Assembly: GCF_030209475.1 (NCBI RefSeq)
Contig: NZ_JARVRW010000002.1
Span: 310,001 to 374,000 of the forward strand
DNA: 64,000 nt
DNA from: Microbacterium sp. lyk4-40-TSB-66
GTDB taxonomy: Bacteria > Actinomycetota > Actinomycetes > Actinomycetales > Microbacteriaceae
Direction: 5' to 3'
The number at the start of each line of letters is the position of its first letter. The stretch's first letter is position 1. This document shows, one piece after another, positions 1 to 8,217 of this stretch. The notes below the pieces were generated by a model. It was not told where the DNA came from and ran no database searches. It saw only the letters and a program-made list of their open reading frames with translations. Position numbers and translations under genes: made by a program.

Positions 1-142
1 TCGCCCCGGTGGCGCCCTCCGCGACGAGTGCGGCCACGGCATCCTGATTCACGTCGAACACGACGCAGTCGTGACCGTCCTTCATGAGCCTGCGGACGAT
101 GTTGGCGCCCATTCGTCCGAGTCCGACCATGGCGAGTTGCAT
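1..142 (-). CDS. gnd: 6-phosphogluconate dehydrogenase, N-terminal part (runs off the window)
   Basis: The first 47 residues are visible, beginning [20 protein letters not shown] and continuing into a Rossmann beta-alpha-beta unit with the GxGxMG dinucleotide-binding motif and an acidic residue (VVFD) at the end of beta 2. This start is typical of the decarboxylating 6-phosphogluconate dehydrogenase of actinobacteria, which converts 6-phosphogluconate to ribulose 5-phosphate with reduction of NAD(P) in the pentose phosphate pathway. The catalytic part lies outside the window. Another member of the beta-hydroxyacid dehydrogenase family cannot be excluded from the N-terminus alone. The ATG is at 140-142. 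Confidence 0.75.
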   Translation of the reverse strand, partial: MQLAMVGLGRMGANIVRRLMKDGHDCVVFDVNQDAVAALVAEGATGA

Positions 143-227
143 CCGTACCCCGTTCGTCGTGGATCACGGCCGCCGCACGCGGCCCCTTCGCGAGTCTAGG
201 AGCCGCCCGGGGGCTGCGGCGTCGGTG

Positions 228-728
228 CTAGCCCTGGAAATCGTCGGGATCGACGTCGTCGAGGAACCGCCTGAACTCCTGCACCCGTTCCTCGTCGGCC
301 GACGGGTCGAGTTCGACCGCCTCATCGGGCACGCCCGCCTCGGCGAGCACGTCGTCGGACACCCAGATCGGGGCGTCGACGCGCGCACCGAGGGCGATGG
401 CATCCGAGGGGCGGGCGTCGAAGGTGCGCTGCCCCGCCGGAGTGTCCAGTATCACGCGGGCGTGGAAGGTCCCCTCATCGAGGTGGGTGACCTCGACGCG
501 GTCGACGGACGCCGACAGCTCGCCCAGCATCGCCGTCATGAGGTCGTGGGCGAGCGGACGCGGCGACGGTGTGCCCTCGATCGCGACGAGGATCGACATG
601 GCCTCCTGCGGGCCGATCCAGACGGGCAGCACCCGGTCGCCGTCCGCGTCGGTGTCGACCGGCTTCAGCAGGATCACGTGCTGCTGGGCCGGGTCGAGAG
701 CCACTCCGACCACGCGCACCCGGATCAT
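228..728 (-). CDS. DUF151 / bifunctional nuclease (BFN) domain protein
   Basis: A 166-residue protein with the DUF151 (BFN) fold over most of its length: an early LPVWIGPQEAMSI segment, then LVAIEGTPSPRPLAHDLM, and the FDARPSDAIALGARV motif that marks the family. These proteins occur throughout actinobacteria, often near merR-type and gcvH-like genes. The nuclease activity was described for a plant homologue and should not be assumed here. The C-terminus is acidic (SADEERVQEFRRFLDDVDPDDF). It lies between the gnd start and a two-component system and shares no overlap with either, so it is probably monocistronic. Confidence 0.85.
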   Translation of the reverse strand: MIRVRVVGVALDPAQQHVILLKPVDTDADGDRVLPVWIGPQEAMSILVAIEGTPSPRPLAHDLMTAMLGELSASVDRVEVTHLDEGTFHARVILDTPAGQRTFDARPSDAIALGARVDAPIWVSDDVLAEAGVPDEAVELDPSADEERVQEFRRFLDDVDPDDFQG

Positions 729-787
729 CCACCCATCGTACGGCGCTCACCCGCGACGGAAGGGGGCGAGTACCGCGCAGAACGCGG

Positions 788-1408
788 TCAGCGCAGGATG
801 CCGAGCGACCGCGCCGCCGACACCGCCGCGGTGCGGGAGGACACCCCGAGCTTGGAGAACACGTGAGCGAGGTGCGACTTCACGGTCGCGTCGGTGATGT
901 GCAGCCGACGCGCGACGTCGGCGTTGGACGCTCCGCGGGCGACCAGTCGCAGCACCTCGATCTCGCGCACCGACAGGGTCACGCGCGGTTCGCGCAGACG
1001 CGCGAGCAGGCGGCCGGCGATCGACGGTGCCAGGGCGCTCTGGCCGGAGGCCGCCGCACGGACGCCCGCGAGCAGCTCGTGAGGGGGCGCGTCCTTGAGC
1101 AGGTACCCGCTCGCCCCGGCTTCCACGGCCCCCAGGATGTCGCCGTCGGTGTCGTAGTTGGTCAGGACGAGCACGTACGGCGGGGCCGCCAGTGCGCGCA
1201 CCCGCCGAGTGGCATCGGCTCCGGCCGCACGATCGCCGAACTGCAGGTCCATGAGCACGAGCTCGGGCGCGAGCTCACCGGCGAGGGCCACCGCCTCGTC
1301 GGGCGTGGCGGCCTCACCCACCACGTCGATGTCGGCCTCGGCGTCCAGCAGCGCGCGCACACCCGCCCGCACCACCGGGTGATCGTCGGCGATGACGACG
1401 CGGATCAC
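788..1408 (-). CDS. NarL/LuxR-family response regulator
   Basis: A 206-residue regulator with an N-terminal receiver domain (acidic pair D8-D9, phospho-acceptor D54 in LVLMDLQF, a K in the YLLKDA motif) and a C-terminal LuxR-type HTH ([26 protein letters not shown], then [18 protein letters not shown]). The loop after D54 has a small insertion, common in regulators paired with this kinase type. The reading frame continues far upstream, but the gene starts at GTG 1406-1408, whose bases overlap the TGA of the kinase (GTGA), so the two are translationally coupled. It probably controls the divergent ABC transporter at 2714-4464. Confidence 0.9.
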   Translation of the reverse strand: MIRVVIADDHPVVRAGVRALLDAEADIDVVGEAATPDEAVALAGELAPELVLMDLQFGDRAAGADATRRVRALAAPPYVLVLTNYDTDGDILGAVEAGASGYLLKDAPPHELLAGVRAAASGQSALAPSIAGRLLARLREPRVTLSVREIEVLRLVARGASNADVARRLHITDATVKSHLAHVFSKLGVSSRTAAVSAARSLGILR

Positions 1409-2568
1409 GGCGCACCCGCAGGCAGCGTCACCGTGATCGTCGTTGCGGCGCCGGGGGCGCTGACCACGTCGAGGCGACCGTCGAGCTGATCGACGCGCTC
1501 CCGCATGGCGCGCAGGCCGAAGGAATCCGTCGCGGATGCGGCCCGCTCCGCCACGCGCGGATCGAACCCGGCGCCGTCGTCGGTGATCTCGAGGCGCACC
1601 GCGTCGTCGGTCCGGTCGAGACGGATGCCGACGTGACCGGCGCGGGCGTGCTGCGCGACGTTCGCGAGAGCGCCCTGCGCGATGCGCAACAGAGCCGTCT
1701 GCGCGTCCATGGGGAGCGACAGCTCCTGCGCCACCTCGACGGTGACAGCCACGCCCTCGCGCGCACCCCAGCCCTCGGCGAGGCGGTCGAGCGCCGCCCC
1801 CAGCCCGCTGTCGAGGCTCGGAGGTGCGAGCTCGCGGATGAAACGCCGGGTCTCGGCGAGTCCGTCGGCCGCCGTGCGCCGCGCGAGGCGCACATGCCCG
1901 ATGCCGGGGCCTGTGGCATCCGCCCGCTCCGCCGCATACAGCAGCATCTGGATGCTCGACAGCCCCTGCGCCACGGTGTCGTGGATCTCGCGGGCCAGCC
2001 GCGCGCGTTCGGCGAGCACCCCCTGCTCGCGTTCCGCCGCGGCGAGTCGGTCGCGCGTGGCGATCAGTTCGGCCACGAGAGCCTCGCGCTCGGCCGCGCG
2101 GCGCTCGAGCGCGGCGTAGCCGAGGCCGATCAGCAGGGCGACGCCCGCACCGACCACGGGCCCGACGACCCCGCCGACCGTCAGCCCGCCGTGCACGGCG
2201 AAAGCCGCGATGGTCAGAGCGGTGGCGGCCACGACGGCGGCGGGACCAGCCACACCGGGAAGGAGGTGCAGGTAGAGGAAGAACAGCGGGAAGACGAGAT
2301 AAGCCGCCTCGGGAACGAGCCATACGAGCGCCGCCCAGACGACGGTGAGCGCCGCGAGCCACGCGATCCCGGCGCCGGAGCGGCCCGTGCGGGACAGCGC
2401 GATGCCCGAGAGGTAGAGCACGCCGAGAAGGCCCGCGAGCAGCAGGGCGCCGAAGGGCGCGTCCGTCAGCAGCACTCGCACCACGACCAGCGCGAGCAGT
2501 CCGGCGAAGAGCACGTGGAGCCCCACGCGCAGGCCAGCGAAGACGGGGGCGAGGGTGCGGTGGGGCAT
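1405..2568 (-). CDS. Sensor histidine kinase, HisKA_3 type
   Basis: A 387-residue kinase. The first 150 residues are membrane segments (about five or six hydrophobic stretches), followed by a short coiled linker and the dimerisation/phosphoacceptor motif [17 protein letters not shown] with H196. The HATPase_c domain shows the N-box region ([10 protein letters not shown]) and the G-box DDGAGFDP. It lacks a large extracellular sensor, like the intramembrane-sensing kinases partnered with ABC exporters. The ATG at 2566-2568 is chosen because the divergent permease promoter must lie in 2569-2713. It overlaps the regulator by 4 bases. Confidence 0.88.
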   Translation of the reverse strand: MPHRTLAPVFAGLRVGLHVLFAGLLALVVVRVLLTDAPFGALLLAGLLGVLYLSGIALSRTGRSGAGIAWLAALTVVWAALVWLVPEAAYLVFPLFFLYLHLLPGVAGPAAVVAATALTIAAFAVHGGLTVGGVVGPVVGAGVALLIGLGYAALERRAAEREALVAELIATRDRLAAAEREQGVLAERARLAREIHDTVAQGLSSIQMLLYAAERADATGPGIGHVRLARRTAADGLAETRRFIRELAPPSLDSGLGAALDRLAEGWGAREGVAVTVEVAQELSLPMDAQTALLRIAQGALANVAQHARAGHVGIRLDRTDDAVRLEITDDGAGFDPRVAERAASATDSFGLRAMRERVDQLDGRLDVVSAPGAATTITVTLPAGAP

Positions 2569-2713
2569 GTCGGAGTCCAGGGTACGGATGCCACGGCCTC
2601 GGCGGATCATCCGAAAGGTGGAGAGGGAGTTCGCCCGGGCCGCCGATGACCCGCCGGCGTCTTCTGGCGAGGCTGGGGGAAGCCGGCGAGATCCACCGGC
2701 GGAAGGAGGCGAC

Positions 2714-3775
2714 GTGTACGTCGCATGGCGCGATCTGCGGTTCGCCCGCGGGCGATTCGCCCTCATCGGGGCGGTCGTCGCCCTCATCACCCTGCTCGTC
2801 GGCTTCCTCTCGGGGCTCACCGGGGGCCTCGCCGCGCAGAACGTCTCGGCCGTGCTGGCGCTGCCCGGCGATCGGCTCGTCCTGCACCCCGCCGGGGACG
2901 CTGCGGCCACCTTCGCCGACTCCGCGATCGACGACGCCGCGATCACCGCGTGGCGCGGGGCCACCGGGGTCGAGCGCGTCGACGCGGTCGGCATCCGTCA
3001 GACGCGCGCCGAGGGCCCGGGCGCCGCGGGCGCCGTCGCGCTCTTCGGCCTCGACGCGGGGACCCGCTTCGCCGCCCCGACCCACGACGACGAGGTCATC
3101 CTCTCCGCGGGCGCCGCTCAGACGCTGGGAGCCACCTCGGGCGACACGGTCACGGTCGCGGGCTCGACGTACGCGGTCGCGGCGATCGGCGACGACCTGT
3201 CGTACAGCCACACTCCGGTCGTCTCGCTCACCCCGTCGGCTTGGCGCGCGCTCGACGAACGCCTCGGCGGTACGGGCGCCGCGACCGTGCTCGCCGTGTC
3301 GGGGGAACCCGCGTGGGACACCGTCGCCGCCGACACCGGCACGGTGGCATCCACCCCGCTCTCGAGCCTGACGGCGCTGCCCACGTTCCGCTCCGAGATC
3401 GGGTCGCTCGCCCTCATGATCGCGATGCTGTTCGGCGTCTCGGCGCTGGTCGTCGGTGCGTTCTTCACGGTGTGGACCATGCAGCGCGCCGGCGACATCG
3501 CGGTGCTGAAAGCCCTCGGAGCGAGCACCCCTGCGCTCGTCCGCGACGCGCTCGGTCAGGCCCTCGTCGTGCTCGTGCTGGGCGTCGGGGTCGGCATCGG
3601 ACTCACCGCCGCGCTCGGGGCGATCGCGGGCGGAGCACTGCCGTTCCTCCTCAGTCCGCTCACCACCCTCGCCCCCGCGATGGTCATGATCGCGCTGGGC
3701 CTGATCGGTGCGGCCGTATCGCTGCGCACCGTCACCACCTCCGATCCCCTCGCAGCCCTCGGGAGCACACGATGA
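2714..3775 (+). CDS. FtsX-type ABC transporter permease
   Basis: A 353-residue permease with one N-terminal membrane segment (residues about 12-35), a roughly 210-residue extracytoplasmic MacB-like domain, and three C-terminal membrane segments. This is the usual four-TM FtsX/MacB layout. The frame is open upstream to 2555, but a strong Shine-Dalgarno sequence (GGAAGGAGG at 2701-2709) stands just before GTG 2714, which fixes the start ([14 protein letters not shown]). Its stop overlaps the ATPase start (ATGA). With the divergent kinase/regulator pair this resembles an envelope-stress or antimicrobial-peptide sensing and export module. The substrate is unknown. Confidence 0.88.
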   Translation: MYVAWRDLRFARGRFALIGAVVALITLLVGFLSGLTGGLAAQNVSAVLALPGDRLVLHPAGDAAATFADSAIDDAAITAWRGATGVERVDAVGIRQTRAEGPGAAGAVALFGLDAGTRFAAPTHDDEVILSAGAAQTLGATSGDTVTVAGSTYAVAAIGDDLSYSHTPVVSLTPSAWRALDERLGGTGAATVLAVSGEPAWDTVAADTGTVASTPLSSLTALPTFRSEIGSLALMIAMLFGVSALVVGAFFTVWTMQRAGDIAVLKALGASTPALVRDALGQALVVLVLGVGVGIGLTAALGAIAGGALPFLLSPLTTLAPAMVMIALGLIGAAVSLRTVTTSDPLAALGSTR

Positions 3776-4464
3776 TCCTTCTCGACGACGTCACCCTCAC
3801 CTACCCCGACGGCGATGCGCGCGTCACCGCGGTCGACCGCGTCACCCTCGAGGGCCGACCGGGGGTCCTCACCGGGATCACCGGGCCCTCGGGCTCCGGC
3901 AAGTCGAGCCTGCTCGCCCTCGCCGCCACCCTCGTGCGTCCCGACTCCGGTCGCGTCGTCGTCGACGGAGTGGATGCCACCGACCTCAGCGCGGCCGCCC
4001 GCACGGCCCTCCGCCGCGAGCGCATCGGGATCGTGTTCCAGCAGCCCCAGCTCCTGCCCGCCCTCACCGTCCGCGAGCAGCTGCGCGTCATGGCGGAGCT
4101 GGGCGGGAGGGGCCGCCGTGAGCGCCGCGCCCAGGTGCGCGGACGCGTCGAGGAGCTGTTGGATGCCGTGGGACTCGACGCGCAGGGCGACCGTCGGCCC
4201 GCGCAGCTGTCGGGAGGGCAGCGCCAGCGCGTCGCCATCGCCCGCGCGCTCGTGCACGACCCTCGGGTCCTGCTCGTCGACGAGCCGACGAGTGCGCTCG
4301 ACACGGCTCGGGGAGCGGAGATCATGGCGTTGATCGCTCGCCTGACCCGCGAGCGCGGGACGGCGACCCTCCTGGTGACGCACGACCTCGTGCACGCGCA
4401 GACGCTGGATGAGACGGTGGAGGTCGTCGACGGGCGGGCCCGTCTCGTCGCCGCCTCGGTATGA
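3772..4464 (+). CDS. ABC transporter ATP-binding protein (MacB/LolD type)
   Basis: A 230-residue ATPase with Walker A GPSGSGKS (38-45), Q-loop [10 protein letters not shown] (about 88-97), ABC signature LSGGQ (146-150), Walker B VLLVDE (166-171) and H-loop VTHD. The short length without extra domains fits the LolD/MacB-type partner of a FtsX permease. It starts inside the permease stop codon (ATGA at 3772-3775), so it is coupled to it. Expected to hydrolyse ATP at the cytoplasmic face and drive the permease's extracytoplasmic conformational change. Confidence 0.92.
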   Translation: MILLDDVTLTYPDGDARVTAVDRVTLEGRPGVLTGITGPSGSGKSSLLALAATLVRPDSGRVVVDGVDATDLSAAARTALRRERIGIVFQQPQLLPALTVREQLRVMAELGGRGRRERRAQVRGRVEELLDAVGLDAQGDRRPAQLSGGQRQRVAIARALVHDPRVLLVDEPTSALDTARGAEIMALIARLTRERGTATLLVTHDLVHAQTLDETVEVVDGRARLVAASV

Positions 4465-4481
4465 GACCGGAGCGGTGGACC

Positions 4482-4841
4482 TCACCAGCCGAAGCTGTTG
4501 AACCAGTCGCGTCGCCGGTCCGCCTCTTCGCGGGTCTCGTCTCCGCGCCACGAGTCGTGCGGGGCGAGCACGCCGTTCACGGGTGTGACGAACGCCCAGC
4601 AAGTTGGGCAGAGCGCTCTTCCGCCGGGGTACCCGTCGGGGAGGGTGGGCGCCGGTTCCGCCGGCTCCCCCGCGCCGGCGCAGGCGAGTGGGTCGGCCTG
4701 CAGGTCGCTCCACATCAGGCGTCCGCCCGTGCGATGGTGAAGACCGCGGTGGCCGTCTTCACGCGTGCAGATCTCGCCGTTTCTCCTGCTCAGACACAGT
4801 CTCCGTGCGGCGCCCGGAAGTGCCGCCAGCGTTCTCGTCAT
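4482..4841 (-). CDS. Small conserved-looking hypothetical protein
   Basis: A 119-residue protein of unknown function. It has the segment CTREDGHRGLHHRTGGRLMW, a Cys/Gly/His/Trp pattern seen in small actinobacterial proteins of unknown role, and a later CPTC pair that could help bind a metal. The C-terminus is highly charged and ends in WFNSFGW. ATG at 4839-4841. It points towards the ABC operon end (convergent), with 17 bases between the two stops. Its cysteine/histidine content next to a copper regulator may be coincidence. Confidence 0.55.
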   Translation of the reverse strand: MTRTLAALPGAARRLCLSRRNGEICTREDGHRGLHHRTGGRLMWSDLQADPLACAGAGEPAEPAPTLPDGYPGGRALCPTCWAFVTPVNGVLAPHDSWRGDETREEADRRRDWFNSFGW

Positions 4842-5018
4842 CCTTCGATTGTCTCCGCTGCGAGCGCAGCGGGGGCAGCGCCGGGATGCGCACGGGCCGG
4901 TGGGGCCCGGTGGGGAAAGGTTCGGTGGTCATCTCCGACCACCCCGGGTGCGACGGTTGTGCATGTCGACCTCCTGACCTCTCGACCATCTCTCGCCGCG
5001 GGTCGGGAGCCGAGGGGG

Positions 5019-5046
5019 TTGACAGGATGGGTGACGATGCTAGGCA
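5019..5046 (+). promoter_or_regulatory. Putative csoR promoter
   Basis: A -35 match TTGACA at 5019-5024 and a -10-like TAGGCA at 5041-5046 are separated by 16 bases. The start of transcription would fall inside the CsoR-type operator that follows, which fits negative autoregulation. Confidence 0.55.
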
Positions 5047-5062
5047 TACCCCATGGGGGTAT
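5046..5062. promoter_or_regulatory. CsoR-type copper operator
   Basis: The sequence ATACCCCATGGGGGTAT is a near-perfect palindrome with the ATACCC/GGGTAT arms and G/C tract typical of CsoR binding sites. It lies 10 bases upstream of the csoR start codon and overlaps the putative -10 element. Confidence 0.8.
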
Positions 5063-5072
5063 CATTGCCACC

Positions 5073-5354
5073 ATGCACGGGTACGAGGGCCACAAAGACG
5101 ACCTCCTCAAGCGCCTCCGCCGCGCGGAGGGTCAGGTGCGCGGTATCGCGCGCATGGTCGACGACGATCAGTACTGCATCGACATCCTGACCCAGGTGTC
5201 GGCGGTCACGAAGGCCCTCGAGAACGTCGCCCTCTCGTTGCTCGACGATCACCTGTCGCACTGCGTCGCCGAAGCCGCGGCCCAGGGCGGGCCCGTCGCC
5301 GAAGAGAAACTCAAAGAAGCCAACCAGGCGATCGCCCGGCTGGTCCGTTCGTGA
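5073..5354 (+). CDS. csoR: Copper-sensing repressor CsoR
   Basis: A 93-residue all-helical repressor of the CsoR/RcnR family. It carries the Cu(I) ligand pattern C35-x24-H60-x3-C64, matching the spacing known for CsoR, and the basic segment LLKRLRRAEGQVRGIARM near the N-terminus that contacts DNA. Copper binding is expected to release it from the operator at 5046-5062. The frame extends far upstream, but ATG 5073 follows the promoter and operator and gives the family length. It is followed 11 bases later by a CopZ-like chaperone, so both are probably one copper-induced transcript. Confidence 0.93.
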   Translation: MHGYEGHKDDLLKRLRRAEGQVRGIARMVDDDQYCIDILTQVSAVTKALENVALSLLDDHLSHCVAEAAAQGGPVAEEKLKEANQAIARLVRS

Positions 5355-5365
5355 AGGAGACCCCC

Positions 5366-5710
5366 ATGACCGAGCAGCGCATCGACCTCGGCCTGACCGC
5401 CACGGCTCCCGCGTCGGGCGGATGCGGCGACGGATGCGGATGCGGCGCCGGCCGCGCGGCATCCACTCCGGCGGCGCAGAGCCCGACGGCGCAGACCGCG
5501 ACGAGCGAGCTCCGCGTCGAGGGCATGACGTGCGCTCACTGCGTGCGCGCGGTCACCGAAGAGCTCACCGCGCTCGACGGCGTCGAGGTCGTCGATGTCG
5601 AGCTGCACGACGGAGGCGTCTCGGTGGTGCGCATCGCGTCGTCGGGGACGGCTAGCGACGACGACCTCGCGGCCGCCATCGGCGAGGCCGGTTACACGCT
5701 CGCGCGCTGA
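5366..5710 (+). CDS. Heavy-metal-associated (CopZ-like) copper chaperone with Cys-rich N-terminus
   Basis: A 114-residue protein. Residues about 47-114 form an HMA domain with the metal site GMTCAHC (C56, C59) and end in a typical EAGYTLAR. The N-terminal 45 residues carry a GGCGDGCGCG stretch (about 18-27), an extra cysteine cluster not present in the minimal 70-residue CopZ. The gene follows csoR with an AAGGAG ribosome-binding site at 5354-5359. No CopA ATPase follows in the window, so its delivery partner is elsewhere. Confidence 0.85.
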   Translation: MTEQRIDLGLTATAPASGGCGDGCGCGAGRAASTPAAQSPTAQTATSELRVEGMTCAHCVRAVTEELTALDGVEVVDVELHDGGVSVVRIASSGTASDDDLAAAIGEAGYTLAR

Positions 5711-5807
5711 GGCACGCACGCCCTCGCGACACGGCGAGGCCGCGTCGCACGCCGGTAACCGCCGGTGCGGCGCAGACGTGCCACCGGACGCCGCGGAGGA
5801 ACCCGCG

Positions 5808-6098
5808 TCAGAGCACGCGGCGGACGAGCACGTCGACCGCGGCGTGGAACGTGACGTGCTGCGACACCTCGACCGCACGGTCGTACCGCGCTCCCCCGAG
5901 GGCGACGAACACCGCGCCAACGACCTCGACGTAGCCGACGATGTACCCACCGCGGCTGACCTCGTACAGGTCGAGATCGATGCGCGTCCAGGGGATCTCC
6001 GTCGACGCCTCGGTCGAGCCCGTCGGAACGGGACCCGAGACGATCGGACGCGACGCCTTCGACGAGCCCCGGCGGCTGAGTGGTGCTTCCATGACCAT
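5808..6098 (-). CDS. Hypothetical protein
   Basis: A 96-residue protein of no recognised family. A Shine-Dalgarno AAGGAG lies eight to ten bases before ATG 6096-6098, which supports real expression. The first 35 residues are polar and proline/serine-rich; the rest alternates hydrophobic and polar residues (IDLDLYEVSRGGYIVGYVEVVGAVFVAL), suggesting a small beta-rich domain. It stands alone, convergent with copZ. Confidence 0.6.
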   Translation of the reverse strand: MVMEAPLSRRGSSKASRPIVSGPVPTGSTEASTEIPWTRIDLDLYEVSRGGYIVGYVEVVGAVFVALGGARYDRAVEVSQHVTFHAAVDVLVRRVL

Positions 6099-6184
6099 GC
6101 GAGAACTCCTTCGGTCGTCCGGGGTGTTCTCAGAGTGGAGCGTCGAGCCGAGAAGCGTTGCGGGGTTGACGGATCCTCGCCGCG

Positions 6185-6205
6185 CGGTTAGCCGTGCGCT
6201 AACCG
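6185..6205. promoter_or_regulatory. Operator-like palindrome upstream of the 96-residue gene
   Basis: Perfect 8-base arms CGGTTAGC (6185-6192) and GCTAACCG (6198-6205) around a 5-base centre, about 87 bases upstream of the start codon at 6098. The size and symmetry fit a repressor site. No regulator gene is adjacent. Confidence 0.35.
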
Positions 6206-6339
6206 GCTGATCGGGCGGGCCGGCCGCGGCGGGGGCGGCCGACCGACCGTTCTCCGATGCGATCGCCGGGCGTATGCCCGCAACCCCACATCCCGCCTCG
6301 GGAAGGCTATCCGGTGCATGATCTTCAGCCCGCGAACTC

Positions 6340-6531
6340 TCACCCGCCCCGATTGCCGCCGGAGGCGCATATCAGTCGTCCAACCGCGGCGATCAGCACG
6401 AGCAGCATAACGATCGACCTATAGACGGCGAATATGGGCATGACTCCCGGTGGTTCGATGTAGCAAACGGTAGAGAACATCTGCATGGCCGGCAGATAAG
6501 CCTCAGTCCTCACCACAGCCTCATAACGCAC
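6340..6531 (-). pseudogene. Relic of a membrane immunity gene
   Basis: A 63-codon frame whose second half (MPIFAVYRSIVMLLVLIAAV) aligns with the C-terminal membrane segment of the putative immunity protein at 7779-8213 (SPVFEFYGSIVVLILLIIAV). The other three membrane segments are absent. It is therefore best read as the 3' remnant of a paralogous immunity gene at the left end of the Rhs locus. The lower GC of this stretch matches the other immunity genes. Confidence 0.45.
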
Positions 6532-6556
6532 GGGCGCTCATCCGGGACATCCGTAG

Positions 6557-6841
6557 CTATGGTTGCGCCAGAAACTTTCCGACTGCATAGCTGACCATGA
6601 CCAACCCCATAAGGACACCGAACGCGCCCGCGGCTCCGACCCCAAAAGAATTCTGAAGGCGTTCGAGAAGCTCGCCGAAGCCCTTTCCAAACCACCTCTT
6701 TTCACCTCGTACTGTCGCTTCGTAAATCTTCTTACGGTACCAAATTATGGCCAGACCAGCGACGAAAAACATGATGCCAAAGACTAGGTTGGGCAGCGCC
6801 GGGGCTGGCGGTCGCTGCACAGACATCAAGAGCAACTGCAT
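6557..6841 (-). CDS. Small two-TM membrane protein, putative immunity protein of the first orphan Rhs tip
   Basis: About 94 residues with two hydrophobic segments (around LPNLVFGIMFFVAGLAIIWY and GAFGVLMGLVMVSYAVGKFL) joined by a basic loop. No known family was recognised. Its ATG (6839-6841) overlaps the TAA of the upstream Rhs tip (TAATG), the tight coupling expected of a toxin-immunity pair. An in-frame ATG at 6853 is an alternative start. Codon use is less GC-biased than in the surrounding chromosome. The immunity role is inferred from position and topology. Confidence 0.55.
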   Translation of the reverse strand: MQLLLMSVQRPPAPALPNLVFGIMFFVAGLAIIWYRKKIYEATVRGEKRWFGKGFGELLERLQNSFGVGAAGAFGVLMGLVMVSYAVGKFLAQP

Positions 6842-7827
6842 TACCAACCCCATCCCGCTTGCGCGCTACAACCCACCTTGGCGCCAAGAGAAACACCGCC
6901 GCCATAGTACCCCAACGGTCCATTCTGCTGAATACCAGCTTCTCCGTAAACACCGACGGATGCAGTTGCAAGCGTGCAGCTTCCCCCTACGAACAATCCG
7001 CTCGCGCTTTCAGTGGATGCGCCGACAGTCGCTGAGATACCGAGTTCAGGTCCAAACCCGAGTGAAAGTCGACCATGCAGGTCATGATCGAATGAATCGT
7101 TAAGACAAACTCCCGCACATGCTGAAAGGCCGCCTTCAATGGCTCCGCCTCGCGATAAATCGATAGAGAACAATGCGCCATCAGAGTTCTGAACATTCTG
7201 GATGACGCGCGGCTCGTGTCCACTACGGGCCGCACCGGGAAAGGACGGAGGCCCGGACGGAACGAAAACTTCATCTCGCGTCTTGCGTCTCGCATCCGGG
7301 TCCACCTGCGAGAACCGCCCCAACGCCGGAACATACAACCGGGCGCCCATCTCGATCACCAACGCCGACTCCAACACCTCGGTCAGCTTCTGCGCGCCTT
7401 GATGCCAGCCCGTCGTGCCATTCACCGACCCGGACTCATTCGCCGCGCCCGTCCCCAACACCAACGTCGCCATGTCCAACGGCTGACCAAACGGGTCATA
7501 CACCTGCACACCCGACAACGACGAGCCATCGCCCGTCGTCACCGTGTGACCCTGCAACGACGGGTAGGACCACGACGCCACCCCCGACGCGGGAACATCC
7601 ACGGTCACCCCACCCGGCAGCGACAACAACACGGTGACGTCGTCCCCGGAGAGGACCGCCCAAGGACTGTCCCCCGCACCGACATACACGTACCGCGTCG
7701 CCTCCGAACCAGCCCGATAAAGAGGGCCTCCTGCAGAATCGTGATTCAGACAAGACGCTCCGGCCAATCGTGAGCGTTTTAAGACCTCACATCTGCGTTT
7801 GGGGAACCAGATCTGTATATCATCCAT
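6841..7827 (-). CDS. Orphan Rhs tip 1 (partial Rhs core plus a unique glycine-rich C-terminal domain)
   Basis: The middle (about codons 40-180, 7300-7712) is nearly identical to the end of the Rhs core: [52 protein letters not shown]. After QVDP it diverges into about 145 residues unlike the other tips, ending in a glycine/alanine-rich region (LGFGPELGISATVGAS..., VGGSC, YYGGGVSLGAKVGCSAQAGW) with four cysteines. The N-terminal ~40 codons are not Rhs-like, overlap the 3' end of the preceding immunity gene in another frame, and have no clear ribosome-binding site, so the true start is uncertain and the piece may be a silent cassette. The upper limit given is ATG 7825-7827. Confidence 0.6.
   Translation of the reverse strand: MDDIQIWFPKRRCEVLKRSRLAGASCLNHDSAGGPLYRAGSEATRYVYVGAGDSPWAVLSGDDVTVLLSLPGGVTVDVPASGVASWSYPSLQGHTVTTGDGSSLSGVQVYDPFGQPLDMATLVLGTGAANESGSVNGTTGWHQGAQKLTEVLESALVIEMGARLYVPALGRFSQVDPDARRKTRDEVFVPSGPPSFPGAARSGHEPRVIQNVQNSDGALFSIDLSRGGAIEGGLSACAGVCLNDSFDHDLHGRLSLGFGPELGISATVGASTESASGLFVGGSCTLATASVGVYGEAGIQQNGPLGYYGGGVSLGAKVGCSAQAGWGW
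7301..7712. repeat. Rhs core repeat, copy 1 (short)
   Basis: About 410 bases nearly identical to 8741-9140 and 11870-12270, coding for the last part of the Rhs core. Similarity stops abruptly at about 7712 on the upstream-gene side and just before the QVDP boundary on the tip side. This is the shared sequence through which tips could be exchanged. Confidence 0.8.
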
Positions 7828-8213
7828 CCGACGGCGATGATAAGCAAGATCAGCACCACGATCGATCCGTAGAACTCGAACACCGGACTGAAAACCGGCG
7901 CCTTGATCTCGCTCGCAATAAATGAAATCTGCAGATAGAACGGTCCCCAAGATAAGAATCCGCAGCACACAGCAGCAACCGAAAAAGCGCCAACTGACGA
8001 CACGGGACTCAGTTTGTCCACGAGAATCAGCAGGGCACACACAATGAAGGCAAGAAGCACCGATTGAGCAGCAAATCCCGGCAGTCTCATCACCATCAGC
8101 TCCGGCGCTCTCGACTCTGCGGACAAGATCCGCAAATTATCGAAATATAAGTCGGCCACGACGGCCAATATCCCGCAGCAGTACCCGAAGAACACAAACA
8201 AGATGAATCGCAT
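7779..8213 (-). CDS. Four-TM membrane protein, putative immunity protein of orphan tip 2
   Basis: A 144-residue protein with four predicted membrane segments (MRFILFVFFGYCCGILAVVA, FAAQSVLLAFIVCALLILV, VGAFSVAAVCCGFLSW, SIVVLILLIIAVGWMIY). Cysteine-rich and of lower GC than its surroundings. The open frame extends to 8390, but ATG 8211-8213 lies 4 bases after the TGA of the upstream Rhs tip, which is the expected arrangement. No family was recognised. Its topology suggests that the matching toxin acts at the membrane or enters through it; this is inference. Confidence 0.6.
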   Translation of the reverse strand: MRFILFVFFGYCCGILAVVADLYFDNLRILSAESRAPELMVMRLPGFAAQSVLLAFIVCALLILVDKLSPVSSVGAFSVAAVCCGFLSWGPFYLQISFIASEIKAPVFSPVFEFYGSIVVLILLIIAVGWMIYRSGSPNADVRS

Positions 8214-8217
8214 TGCT

